From assembly GCF_030463535.1 (NCBI RefSeq), contig NC_132891.1:9730949-9794948 (forward strand): a stretch of 64,000 bases of DNA, given 5' to 3'. Shown piece after piece: positions 9,552 through 21,883 of the stretch; positions within the stretch are counted from its first letter, which is position 1; each line of letters begins with the position of its first letter. Both the position numbers and the translations under genes were made by a program. The stretch is from Salminus brasiliensis (taxonomy: Eukaryota; Chordata; Actinopteri; Characiformes; Bryconidae). The notes beneath the pieces were generated by a model that did not search any database, was not told where the DNA came from, and saw only the letters and a program-made list of their open reading frames with translations.

Positions 9552-12500
9552 AATCGACAATGATGATTACTACTCTCTTTTAAACGTGCGGAGAGAGGTA
9601 TGGGCTTTGCGTTTGGTCTGTACGGATCTGCAAGGCGTGAGTCGGGGTTGTTTTGTGAGGAGAGGCGCTCCATGATGGTCACTGTGAAGCAGAAGGCTGG
9701 GTCATGTCGAGCGGCTCAGGCTGAAGGGAGCTAGCTAACGCGTTAGCCCGGCAGTGTGACCCTTCCTTATCATTGGCCACTGCAGTGTCCATCTGTCCTA
9801 CACTGTATTCATAATAAATACACATTTAAACGCGTCTTTTGAATGTTACACCTCTGATGAGATGTTTGATGGCCTAAAATCTAACGTCGTGGTCGCTGAG
9901 TAGCTAAATGTGGGTAGCTATCTAGTTAGCTAGCTAGCTAAACTTTCCACGACTGTGGAGCTAAACGTGAGAGCGCCCTGATGCAGTACTTTCAGTTATG
10001 GCTAGCTATAGGTCACTGGGTTAGCGATGGTCTCGGCTGGGTTACACGTCGTTGTCAAACTCTGAAAGTTAGCTTAGCTGGCTAATGTTATTGCCATCAT
10101 AGCTGATTTGACTTATAGTCCATAAAAACCAGAAGCCCACCCGCACAGCTCCACTGTCCTCTCTAAAGTTAGTGCTAGTAGTGCTAGCTACCTTCAGCCC
10201 TGCTTGGTTTATGTCTTTAGTGGTTTTAGAGGTAATGTATGACTATTTACTGGCCTCAAAATAATGGCTGATGCCTGTTATAAAACACAATCGTAGTCTT
10301 TAGCCTTTTTATTTAGTGACAAAAGCAGTTGGCAAGCTCACAAAGTGTTGTGTAGTGAAGCCCCATGTCTCTTAAGGCATTTTCAGGGGTCAGTATTACA
10401 GAAAACCAAAACGTCTCACACTCGTATATGTACAGTCCTTACATGACTGGACCTTAATGACTGGAAGTATGGTGTTAGGTGGGTGCTCTCGTGGAGAGGT
10501 GAATACTTAGCTCCATTAAGAGACACGCAGGGAACACGTCGTGCAGGGATTTCAGAGTCAGTTTTAATGAGCAATGAGAGCACTTCCCAGACAACACCTG
10601 CAGGAGAACCCAGGCTACAACCCAGCACAGTTCACCATACTCACACACACTCCTGCGTTTTCCTCCAAAACTCTCCATGCACATGTGCACTGTACCCCAC
10701 CTTAAAGTGAGCGTTACAATACACCGATTACCCATAACATCTGATCTGACCATTCGAGGCCACACGAGACCTCTGAAGGCGACCTGCGGTATCTGGCACC
10801 AGGTCCTTTTAGTCCTGGAAGTTGTGAGGTGGGGCCTCGGCTGTCCATTGCCCTGTCGCCGTTTAATAGGTTGACCTGTCTTGGAAAGATTAGATGGCTT
10901 TTGGTAGATACTGACCACTGCATACCAGAAAAAGAGGGGAGGGGGGGGGGGGCGCCAGACCTGTCTGATGTTTTGGAGAGGTTCTGACCCAGTCGTCTAG
11001 CCATCACAACTTAGCCCTGTCAAAGTGGCTCAGCTCCGTATGCCTGCCCAGGTGTCCTGCTTTTAACACACATCGCCTTCAAGGACTGACTGTTCAGGTG
11101 CTTTCTAACGTGTCCCAGACCTTGACAGATGCCACTGTAGAGGAACATAATCAATGCTTTTTGCTTCCCCTGTCATGTTATGGCTTATGGGTGTATGTAA
11201 ACTACAGATTCAATATATATATATTTTTTTTACGTTTATGTCTCTGTCCTCTACTGCATGCAATTTATAGCCTGAATTTGGATTTGTCAAGGTAGTCAAA
11301 TGTGTCTTCTACCTTCAGGCCACACAAGAGGAACTCAAGGCATCGTATCGCCGCCTGTGCATGCTCTACCACCCTGATAAACACAGAGATCCTGAGCTGA
11401 AGAGGCAGGCAGAGCAGCTTTTTAACTTGGTACACCAGGCATATGAAGGTGAGAGGCTTCATTATCCTTCATTAGAGTTGTTTCCCAATGGATTGTATTT
11501 CTGTTTATTAATTTTTGTTTTATAAAAAACAAATGCCAACATGGTCCTAACTTCTCTTTTGTGCCTCTCCAGTTCTTAGTGATCCGCAGTCTAGAGCTAT
11601 CTATGACATATATGGGAAGAGAGGGCTGGAGGTAGAAGGATGGGAGGTAAGCCACGGTTCAGAAGTCCTCTAAATAGACCCTCAATGCTTTGATTACACT
11701 GAGTAATTCTTGTTTATTGATAAATGGTGTGTAAGGTATATTGTGGTCACCTGTGGTGTTCTTAAACTGAAACACAGGTAGTGGAGAGGAAGAGAACGCC
11801 GGGAGAGATCCGGGAAGAGTTTGAGCGCCTTCAGAGAGAGAGGGAGGAGAGGAGACTGCAGCAGAGGACCAACCCTAAGGTTTTATTTGTACTGGATGAT
11901 CTTTTGTGCTTTTGCTTAAGGTTGCTGTCAGATTGGCTGTGAACTTTGTGTCTGTGTCTTTTTGGACAGGGGACAATCAGTGTGGGTGTGGATGCCACAG
12001 ACCTTTTTGATCGCTATGAAGAAGATTATGAGGAGATCTCGGGTAGTGGCTTACCCCACATCGAGATTAACAAGATGCACATTTCTCAGTCCATAGAGGT
12101 ATGTGAATTTTCGGCAGATGCTTTTTGGGGTTATTCATTATGTAGACTTTTGCCTTGCAGCTTAAATAAAAAGGAGACATTCAGGCCATCATGAGTAGGT
12201 TCTTTTTAACCACTGTGCAACAGACAAGTATGCAAGTGTTTATTTTGGGAGGTATTGTTTTCAGGCACCTCTGACAACATCAGACACGGCCATTCTCTCA
12301 GGCTCGCTCTCCACACACAATGGCAACGGTGGTGGAAACATTAACCTGGCTCTACGACGAGTGACCTCCGCAAAAGGCTGGGGAGAGGTACGGATTTTGT
12401 TTGCTGCTTTGGACACATTCACCCTAAATGACAATAGAGCCTAAACCAGCCACTTTGCTTGTCTGTAGATTGAGGTAGGAGCAGGAGACACGCATGGCCC

Positions 12501-15500
12501 TCTCTTTGGCTTGAAGATATTTCGCAACCTGACAGCCCGCTGGTGAGTAATGCAGATTTCATAGATAAACTGCAGATAAGTGCAAGCAGAAGTGAACTAG
12601 CCTGGCCCAAGCAAGGATTGTTTTTGTTTCTCCCATCATACAGCTCATACAGCACTCCAGAAATCTGCCCCTGCCATATACTTTGTTAAGTACTGATTTT
12701 ATAATGCTTTCTAGCCACAGTTTAGGGCTCTAAGCTTCTGGAGCTGTCCAGCATGTACATAAACAAACATAATAGCACTATTAAATGTATTTTTAACATC
12801 TCCTTATGAAATCTCACCCCAATGCAAAGTGTTTCTCACCTAATTACTTGCGTTAGTTATGCTTTTGCTGTATTTATTGTTGAATCTTGGTCATACTTCC
12901 ACACACACAAATATAGTGATAAGGAACATGCAGTTGTTTTTTATTTGCTTATGTCCTTAGTATGTGTGTAGACGATTATTTCTGATTGGTTGATTCGTGT
13001 ACTTGTGTCCTGAGAAGTTCCCATCTTTTCCCATCTGTAATATCACTGAAACAATTGTCGTGTAATGAGCTTTATGGAGAACAGTAAAAGAAAACAAAGC
13101 TTAAAAATTGAAAGATTAATACTTTGTTTTTCCACAAATTCTCTATCACAGTGTCCTCATTTGTTTATCATCAGTATGTATTTACTTGTTTAGGCTTTTT
13201 ATCAGAAAAAGGGAGTATATCGCTGCTGTGTGTGTCTTGCAGCTTCATGACAGCTCAGTGCGGGTTGCAGTTTTCATCACGTGGTATGCGGCCAGGTTTC
13301 TCCACCATGCTTGCCCGCCACCTAGATAAGAACACGATGGGATACCTGCAGTGGCGTTGGGGCACTCAGTCCTCTATGAACACCAGCATCGTCAGGGACA
13401 CAAAGAGTAGCCACTTCACTTTTGCTGTTCAGGTCAGTAACACAAACGTCGGTCCACCTTTTCACACGTCTCTCAACCACACGTCTCTCAGGTGATGCAC
13501 AATTTATCGTGCTACATAATATGCTTTTCTAAGCATATTGAGGATATCGTTAGTGCTTAATAAACACTGATCAGCTGCAGGTTTCATTACAAGCTCTGTA
13601 ATTAGACTGGTTTAATTAGCAACAGCAGATGTTGAATTGAATTCACTGTACTCAGTATCTGAACAGTAGTTTCTATGCTACTATGCTAAGAATCTATGCT
13701 ACTGATGTATTTAGTCTGTAATCACATGTATTGTGATAAATGTCTTTACATATTGTGATATAGTATTTGTACCACATCGCCCAGCCCTAACATCAGTTTT
13801 TTTCATGTCCGTTTGATTTTTCACCAGACTATTCCTTAACTGCTATTAGGTCAAGCCAATCACTGTAGACAACATGGACAGCGCAACATCTCTCAAATGT
13901 GAAGCAATTGCTTTTTGAGCGCCTCTGCTCTGCCCATCCTCATATGTTTCAGTGACAAAACAGCCCATTTCCATCTCATGTTTCTCCTTTAAACTGTCTT
14001 TCATTCTCTAGTGTCTAAATTTTAGCGGTTAGTTTTCCCTGTCCAAATACTTTTTTTTTCTTTTTCCAACAAATTATAAAACTCACGTTATTCTGCTTTT
14101 ATTGTAAGAACACTTAGGAATTAGGAATTAGGGTTACACTTAGGAATAAAGTGATTGACAACCTTGGCTGAAAGAGAACGCCTGCAGGACTTGCAGTGCG
14201 CCCTTTCTGTTCATTACATAGAGTAGCTGAGTTGTAGTGGAACCTGTTTACTATTGAAACATTTCACTTCCTGGACAAACTTGGGATCCAGGGGTCAAAT
14301 CTGCTTTGCTTTGGCGCTGTAAACTCAATGACGGCGCTCTGACACACACTTGGTCTGGGAGAATGGGGCAGGTGTACCAGAGTATCCTGGCTCTGCCGCT
14401 GGAGGAAAGTTTTGGCTTCATTTCTATAGAATGGAATGGAACCACAGTGGCTATGCTTTCTACAGTCAACCAAATGTCTGCTTTGCTGTAATCTGATGTT
14501 CACAGGTCTTATATATATTTTTTATATTTTAATATTACCGCAAACAGGGTCGTCCAGTAATGCAAAAAACTCCAGATCTTCCAGTAATACATTTAATGTG
14601 GTTAACCAAGCTAAACTGCAGCCGTGCTGTTAATCTAATGAAGTCTTTTCTTGCCACAGCTGGGGATCCCACACACATTCATTATGATGAGCTACCAGTA
14701 CAAATTCCAAGATGATGATCAGACCAAGATCAAGGGTTCTGTGAAGTAAGCGTCTTTGTATTGTTTGTTATTGATATTCATGATACTGATAATGTATGTA
14801 ACTGTATTGTTAACATGAACTCGTTGAAATTGCCTTTTTTAAGACTGTTATAAGAATCTGTCAATCATGTTTAATTCTATTTTTACAATTATGAGCCCCT
14901 TTTCCACATAGGTGACCTCTGTGTGTCTTTTCTCTACAGATCAGGGTTTTTTGGAACAGTGGTGGAGTATGGTGCCGAGACTAAGATCAGTCGACACAGC
15001 GTTCTAGGTGCTACCGTCAGTGTTGGAGTACCCCAAGGGGTTTCCCTCAAAATCAAGTATGAAGTGTGATCTGATTACAAAACAAGTATCTTTAACTTGT
15101 TGGTGTTTTGTTTTTTATATATATATATATATATATATAAAGATGTTTGTTTCAATCCTGTTTCAATGCTTTAGGTTGAACAGGGCCAGCCAGACGTACT
15201 TCTTTCCAATACACTTGACAGACCAGCTTCTCCCCAGCGCAGTGTTCTATGCCACTGTTGGACCTCTTGTATTTTACTTGGCCATCCAGAGGCTTGTTAT
15301 CAAGCCTTATGTGCGTTCCCAGAAGGAACAGTAAGTCCTTCAGTGTCCTCACACCCTTGGAATTGAGAATTCGAAAACAATAAAAGACCTTGGAAGTATT
15401 TAGAAATTGTTAAGGGTTGTTTCCAAAGTACAAGGAATGAGTCTGTACGTGAGGGCATAGTTAATTATCACAGAGTGTGTGTGTGTGAGAGAGAGAGTAA

Positions 15501-18500
15501 GAAAAGCTAGTCTTCTAAAATTTTACACATAATAAACTGTGTTCTTTAATCACATTCAAGGCTGTCTGTAACTTCACAAATTTCAGCATTGACCTTGTCA
15601 TTTGGCTTTAAATTGTTAGATGTATTTGTGTTGATGATGATGCTTAAGTGTAGAACATTGCTGACAATCACAGGTGGTGCTGAGGCAGAATGAAGCCTAT
15701 TATAAATAACACTTTATTGTGATTTACATTTTGTGTTTAATTGCTCCCTCTGTTTAGGGACCTGGAAAAACAGCGGGAGAGCACTGCGTCTGACGTTGCC
15801 AAAAAGAAGCAAGAGGCAGAATCTGCTGTGAGTCCACAGATCTCCAACGTAGTGCTGATCACTTTTAATGTGGACTATGTCAATATGCATGCAGAACGAG
15901 TGTGGAGTCTTGTCCTGTGTTCATTTGTGATTTTGTCAGAGAGATGAACATGTGCCTTAATAGCAAGTCTTGTTTTTTTTTGTAGGTTTTGCTGATGCAA
16001 GAGTCTGTGCGAAGAATCATTGAAGCTGAGGAATCTCGAATGGGTAAGAGAGCCATTTTCATATCCACCTCTTTTTCCATAAAAATATCTTTTGCTTTGT
16101 GTAAGAACTTAATTAACTGAATTAATTTGTTGATTAATTACAACCACAGCGATGATAAACATACAGTGAGTAGTATGATGTTCTCAGTTAGAGGATGTTG
16201 CAATGATTGGAAGATGAAAATAATTTCGCTCGAAAAGATTGAATGTTGTGGAGCACCATATAACTTTTATATCCACCACCTGCCAAAGAAGAGGACTTGC
16301 GTCTGTGGTTGAAGCTGAAGCTGCTAAATTAAAAACCACCATTCAGTCTGCCCTTGAAGGGGAAACCAACACCAGAACATCCTAGGTTATGAAGCTCTGA
16401 TGAAGCAGATGCATTGGGTGCTTGTGAGGGTCTTGGCTGACTAGGTTAGCTCTTAGGTTAACGTCCTACCTGATGGCCTCACGAACACCTGATGCATCCT
16501 CATTCCCTGGAGCTTCATAACCGACTTTCCCCTCCACAAAATGGTCCAGAGCAAACGTGTGGACGTTCAGGTGGATGTTTGAAATTTAGCACCTTCAACC
16601 ATTGACGCAGTTCCTCTTCTTGTTTGGAGTTGGTGTCTCACAGCACTCCGATCTTTTCATGTTGTGTTGAGAAGCTAGTTAACTCTGCTCTTAATAGCTC
16701 AGAAAAACTGAAATAGCCTGTTGGAATGTTGGGTTAGCCTAGCTAAACACTTTCAGAGCAGTAGCCTACTTCAGACTGCATTCACTTTGAATACGAGCCA
16801 AATAAGGTGGATAGCCTCTGATTGACAGTATGCAAGGTAATCAGATGTTCCTCATTTTACAAATGACTTGCATTGTGTCTTCTCTCATTAGGCCTCATCA
16901 TACTCAATGCCTGGTACGGGAAGTTTGTGACAGACAACAGTAGGAAGCATGAAAGAGCGAGAGTCATTGATGTGACTGTACCTCTTCAGTGCCTGGTGAA
17001 GGACTCCAAGCTCATTCTCACAGAGGCCTCGAAGGTAAACTAATTCTCATAATGGTCCCCCAAAAGTGACTCTTTGATTGCATAGGGGTGTAACGGGACA
17101 TGTGTTCATACCAACCAGTCACAGTATGTCGTAGACGTCACGATTAAGTACACACAGTCGTACAGAGAATATACAGTACATGTAGCCTATAGTTATGTTA
17201 AAATTACAGAGTTCACAGTTTAGACACAGTTTTTTTAACCACTTCCAAAGCACTTGTGTTATCAGTGGGTTAGCAGAGTCATCCTTGAAGCATGTGTCTG
17301 TGTAAAAAGCCATGTTTGCTGGATGCAGCGAGCTTTCTGCCTCAAGAATCATGTCTGAGGTAATGCCCTTTGTGACTGGTTATTTCCCAGTAGTACACCA
17401 GTTAAACAAATGCGGATAGGAAGGCTGATTGGATACAGAGCAGCTGATTGACCTAGGCTCAGTTGCTCCTGGAGAGATTGTTTGATGTGAAGCTCGCTTT
17501 ACCATTTCACAGCCATGTTTAATTTATGCTGAGAGAAAAACTAGCCCTATAGCTGACAACACCAGAACAAGCTTAAGCACAACATGAGAAAAATTACCAA
17601 TAAAATAGGACTCCCTGGAGCTAATAAACCTGTTGGCACCATGCCTATATAAAGCCCTGAAGCATTGATTTGTAGAGCAGTGGAACTGTGTTCTCTGAAA
17701 TGATGGATGTTGCTCTATTCAATACATTTGGGATGATTTGGGGAGTCTGGGATGAGGGGAAGTGGTGCTCATCAAACATCCAGACTTTACTAATATTCTT
17801 GGTTCTGAATGCAATCCAGTCCTCACAGCAATGCTTCACAGTCTAGTAGACAGCTTTCCCTGGACAGTAGAGACAGTACCTCCAGCAGAAGCAGGATTAA
17901 CTCTTTTTAATGCCCAAAGAAACAATGAATGAGCAGGTGTCCCAATACTTTCGTGTTTTTATGGCATAGGTCCTAGCAGAAAGTTTGCAACATGCTAAGA
18001 TTTTCCATGATGCAGATTTTGTTGTGGTTTTTGTTCTGGTTGTACCGAACCATGAGGTCCAAGCTGTGGTATAACCACAATCGTGTTCTAAACAGATCAG
18101 GCTACTGTGTGCCGTTACACCCCTAGTACCAAATTCACAGCTTGTATCAGTGAAACATTTAAAACTGATTTTTGCAGTTATAATCCAAACCCAAGCAGAA
18201 CATTTCAGGACAACCTATTAATATGCTGTTTCTATTCACCATCTCCTCAGGCTGGCTTACCAGGCTTCTACGACCCCTGCGTGGGTGAGGAAAAGAGCCT
18301 AAAGGTGCTGTATCAGTTCAGAGGCGTCATGCACCAGGTTCTATCTGGTGACACAGAAGCACTCAGGATACCAAAACAGTGTATGTCTACTACAGGTCTT
18401 TTTTTCTGTTTATTATTGCTATATTTTGAGCCTGGGGTCTTGTTTTAATCATAATGCTAATCTAAAGCCTCAATAAAATGTATTGAAATTTCTATTAATT

Positions 18501-18549
18501 TTTCTTTTCTTCTTGCATTGCAGCTCACAGGATTGATAACGACACTTAG
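9526..18549 (+). CDS. dnajc11: DnaJ homolog subfamily C member 11, complete (16 coding exons)
   Basis: DNAJC11 is a J-domain protein on mitochondrial membranes that associates with the MICOS/MIB complex and supports cristae organisation (established for the family). Coding exons: 9526-9597, 11319-11448, 11573-11646, 11778-11879, 11970-12098, 12265-12387, 12469-12542, 13243-13432, 14660-14745, 14940-15056, 15175-15330, 15758-15827, 15986-16043, 16892-17034, 18251-18380, 18524-18549. All junctions are GT-AG and in phase, giving 1,680 nt or 559 aa, the length of the human protein. The J domain spans about residues 14-80 with the HPD motif at 42-44 that stimulates Hsp70. The beta-rich middle and the C-terminal DUF3395 region are intact, ending SHRIDNDT. 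The start is chosen because [20 protein letters not shown] aligns with the human N terminus. The exon 4 donor (GTTTTA) is weak but needed for the frame. Teleosts can have a and b copies, which I cannot distinguish. Confidence 0.97.
10703..11175 (-). mobile_element. Internally deleted Tc1-derived element in dnajc11 intron 1
   Basis: On the minus strand, 11007 downward encodes [14 protein letters not shown], the helix-turn-helix part of a Tc1-type transposase. After a G-rich disruption and a frame change this is followed by SIYQKPS and RRQGNGQPR, and then, without the catalytic domain, by [14 protein letters not shown] from the extreme C terminus. So the N-terminal DNA-binding part is joined to the last residues of the transposase. 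The same arrangement is present at 45190-45625. It is non-functional and sits in an intron. Confidence 0.75.
15115..15139. repeat. (TA)n microsatellite in dnajc11 intron
   Basis: About twelve TA units lie close upstream of the acceptor of the exon starting at 15175. Similar TA runs occur at 18662-18686, 42690-42723, 49258-49290 and 51783-51832. Confidence 0.9.
16228..16666. repeat. Long imperfect inverted repeat in dnajc11 intron 13
   Basis: The inner arms are clear: GGTTATGAAGCTC near 16386 and GATGCATTGGGTGCTTGTGA near 16408 are mirrored by CTCACGAACACC and GATGCATC near 16480-16500 and GAGCTTCATAACC near 16511. Weaker outer pairing joins GAAAAGATTG near 16236 with CGATCTTTTC near 16650. 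The whole can fold on itself, suggesting a non-autonomous transposon or folded relic. Confidence 0.6.
17598..17968 (-). mobile_element. Family A element, copy 3, in dnajc11 intron 14
   Basis: Reverse orientation. It runs from the CTCCCTGGAGCTAATAAACC block through GTAGAGCAGTGGAACTGTG to GAATGAGCAGGTGTCCCAAT. The left terminal repeat is absent and the outer right end has decayed. Confidence 0.75.
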
Positions 18550-19790
18550 GAACAGTTTTCTTCAGGGATGAAAGGGACAGCTTGGACTGGTGTAGAAGAC
18601 AAACGGATGTTGTGTTCTAGTGACTTGGATCTTATTCCTTGTGGCCTAAAAATCATTCATATGCATATATATATATATATATATACTTTTTGTGCAGTTA
18701 ATAATTTAGTTATGCAAAAGGGCATGTTTAAAAACCAAGTCCACTGGAGGAGCGCATGAATTTGCTTCAAGCCTACTTGAAACACCATGACTCGTGTTAG
18801 AAACCTGAAAGAATTTGCTATGGATTGGGTACCTTCCATGTCATTCTGGCCATTTTTTAAGTATTTAAATTCTCTCCTCCCCCTGAAGAAAATGGTCACT
18901 ACTTGCATATGAATGAACTGTACTGGAGTGTTTCCAGGACACAACAGTGCCTGTTTTCAGCCCTCATGTGAGAGCGCTATTTCACTATACAGATGTCAGA
19001 GGGTGAGCATGCTGCTGCTGAACCAATCCACGCGATCACACTAAGTATCGACCCTTTGTTAATCATGCATTTCATTTTTCGGATGTAAACACCAGCATGC
19101 AATACAAGAGAGCTCATTAGTGTGGGTGGATGCTGAAGTACCTTATATTGAGGTAAAGACCTTCAACCTACGATACCCAATACCATCTCTTAATGATTTG
19201 TTTGCTTGACTCTAATAAACAGTCACCATTCCAATTTCTTTGACCCTATTCTCCATCAAGCTGTTGAAAGCACATGATTTTACATGATTTCTAACACTGC
19301 CTTAGGAAACTGTTACACGATTCATTTCCGAATGGTCAGTTTAAGTAGTAATCCATCATTTTTAAATGTTGACATTTCTGGCATTCTTCTTGTTGTGTTC
19401 AGAAAGAGTTGAAAGGCTGGCACTAATAAACGTTAACAGCTTTCATTTTAAGCTCTCAGCCTGCCTTGTATCTCAGTTTTGAGGCTCCAGATCTCCTTCA
19501 ACTCCATAAATGTCCCGTCAAATATATTTTTAGTGCCATAAGACAAGTTATTTTAACCAGGTCCGTGTCACTGTTGCCATCCTAGAACATGGTAATGCCT
19601 TTTGTAATTTTAGGGAATTCAGAAGTAGTGGTGGGTGAAGGATGAGCTGTTTAATCAAAATCAGCCTTCTCTCCGTTTCAAGAAAGGGTCCCCTTTCAGA
19701 GTGACTATTATTTGTAAAGTACATTTCCTCTGTATATTTGCCAGGTGGAAGGTGGAGAAAAAAATAAATCCTCAAAGTAAACTTGTAAAT
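18550..19790 (+). other. dnajc11 3' UTR region with three candidate poly(A) signals
   Basis: The stop codon is followed by AT-rich sequence without coding signal. AATAAA occurs at 19214-19219, 19425-19430 and 19763-19768 on the gene strand. Any of these could end the transcript, and which is used cannot be told from sequence. A short (TA)n run lies at 18662-18686. Confidence 0.55.
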
Positions 19791-21264
19791 GCTTTTGAGT
19801 TGTGTGCTTCTGTTTATGAAAGCAGGCTGACCTGATTAGTTTTTCCACTCAATTATATATGATCTGTTCTAGCTATTATGATTTCTTCAACTATATTTTG
19901 ATTTATTTAACTGTGGAATGGTACAAGTCTCATAGTTGGGCACACCAAGCATGATCTGTCAGGAAAATGCTTCTTGTCATTCCTCATGTGATGTTCTAAG
20001 AAAATGATTTCGAAAAGGCTAACAGTTCAGTCCTCTGGGCTATATTTTAAATTGCATTGCTTACCAAGGACATCAGTTTGTAAAATGCACGTCTGTTTAT
20101 GACCTAGATTTCTTGCCCTTGCTGTATGTCTTGTCATTTTGTCTTCAATATATTTCATTCTTTTCATTATAAAGACATTAAACTGGTGAACATTTTTGAG
20201 GATGCATCCAAGACACACCTGAAGGCCAAAATCCTGGGAAATTAGGGAGAGAATTGAGACTGGCTGTGTGGTGCAAGCTTTACATATTAAATATTTAAGC
20301 GTACAACAAATCTTTGGCATTTTGGAGTGAGTGGTGAACCTATAATACATCTAGATGGACTCTTTTGGACAGTATTTTAATGAATGAGTGAGCTGGATGA
20401 ATTACTGTGTGCTTTCTTAGTTTAAAGTTGCCTCAATATCCAGCCATTTAATCTATAGGGTTATTAAAATGCAGCAAGATTAATTTGACTTCTACTTGCG
20501 TTATTTTATTAAAATTAAACACTTTTAGTATGGCTTAATCATCCACATCGACTTATAATTAGTGTAAAACATCAAGCATGACAAGTATCACAGTAAGTTA
20601 CACCAGTAATAAGGACGACATTACCCCCCTTCATGATTTAGCCTCATATATAAGTGTAATATACGAGAGTAAACTAAAAAAAGCGGGCATCAACGAAAGG
20701 TGTGCTGGAAATAAGAAACCTCTCAAACACGCTTTTCATTTTTGTGTGTGTGTTTTTTTTATTATTATTTTCTTTTCTTTCATTCATTTCTTTTAAAAAT
20801 GTCTCAACAAACGTGCTCGCTGTTGTTGTGATTCCCCTTGAGGTGAAGCTGGCGTCACTCGTTCATTTGCGACAAGCGTGAGTGCATTTCAAAATAAAAG
20901 CCCAGCGCAAACAACACCCCCCCCCAAAATAAATCCCGTATTAACATGCATCTTCACTGCAGCAATCAACTGATGTCCAAAACTGCTTATGTGTCTTTCT
21001 TTGCTTACACGCCTGTCTAAACGCAAATCTAAAGCGATTTTGGAATCGATTAACTTCTGACATAGTCAAGCCCGGCTTTTAATTTGGAGAAATGTGAAGT
21101 TTTGCGCTGCACTCTGCTTGTGGCATCAAATTGATCGTTTTGATGGCTTATTTAATAAGCGCAAGACGTCTCAAAACAAACAGAGCCGTTTATCTGTGCC
21201 TAATGTGTGAGCTGTGTTGTAATATCTGTCATTCGTACGTGTGGCTGCTGCTGAACTGGTATGC

Positions 21265-21883
21265 ATAATAATGGGCGGGGTCCCATTGGCGTGTGAGACG
21301 TCAGCTAGGCTGCTGTGTAGCACTGGCTGAAGAGCGAGCGCGAGCGCGAGAGCGAGCGAGTAAAGAGGGGGATGGGGAGCGAGTTGTTTTGTGTTGCATT
21401 CCTGCAGTGTGGGCTTGACCTTTGACCTCGTTGTTGTGTCCTCTTCTCTTTGCATTCCTGCTCGAGGGTGGATTTATTTTTATTTTTATTTTTTTTCCTC
21501 CAGGAATGCCCAGCGCGTCGGTCAGTGCTGGGGCTCTCTCGCTGCGCGCCCTGCGTGTGTTTACTGGTTAGCTGCGGGGGAAACGGTACAAAAGGCTGGC
21601 GCTGTTGAACGCGGCAGCAGAGCGTTTGGGGGCTTTTCTTTTTTGCACGAATCGTCTTCCTACCGTTTAAGGGAGCCGATCAGGCGGGGATACGCTTTCC
21701 ATCTTGAGCGAAAGGTGCTCGGCAGTCCAGTCAGGAGGCTTGCGGTGTTGCAGAAAGGAAAGGCTCGGTCAGGGTCACTTAGCCTGCGCGCTAGCCTGCC
21801 TCTGCTAGCTCACACGTTTCACATCCGCCGAATCGGGCAAGGCTGCAGCGAGTGAGACGCATCGGCACGACCAGACCGAGGAA
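21265..21883 (+). promoter_or_regulatory. asxl1 promoter and 5' UTR, GC-rich
   Basis: After AT-rich intergenic DNA the composition switches to GC- and CpG-rich at about 21270 and stays so past the first coding exon. Recognisable elements are a GC box (GGGCGGGG, 21273-21280), a reverse CCAAT box (ATTGG, 21285-21289) and a CRE-like GACGTCAG (21297-21304), followed by a purine repeat of GAGCGC units at 21331-21360. The cluster fits a TATA-less housekeeping promoter. The exact start site is not determinable. Confidence 0.6.

Noticed and set aside
21391-21855. 154-codon frame upstream of the asxl1 start
   Set aside because: It lies in the GC-rich 5' UTR/promoter region, where stop codons are rare, and shows no family resemblance.
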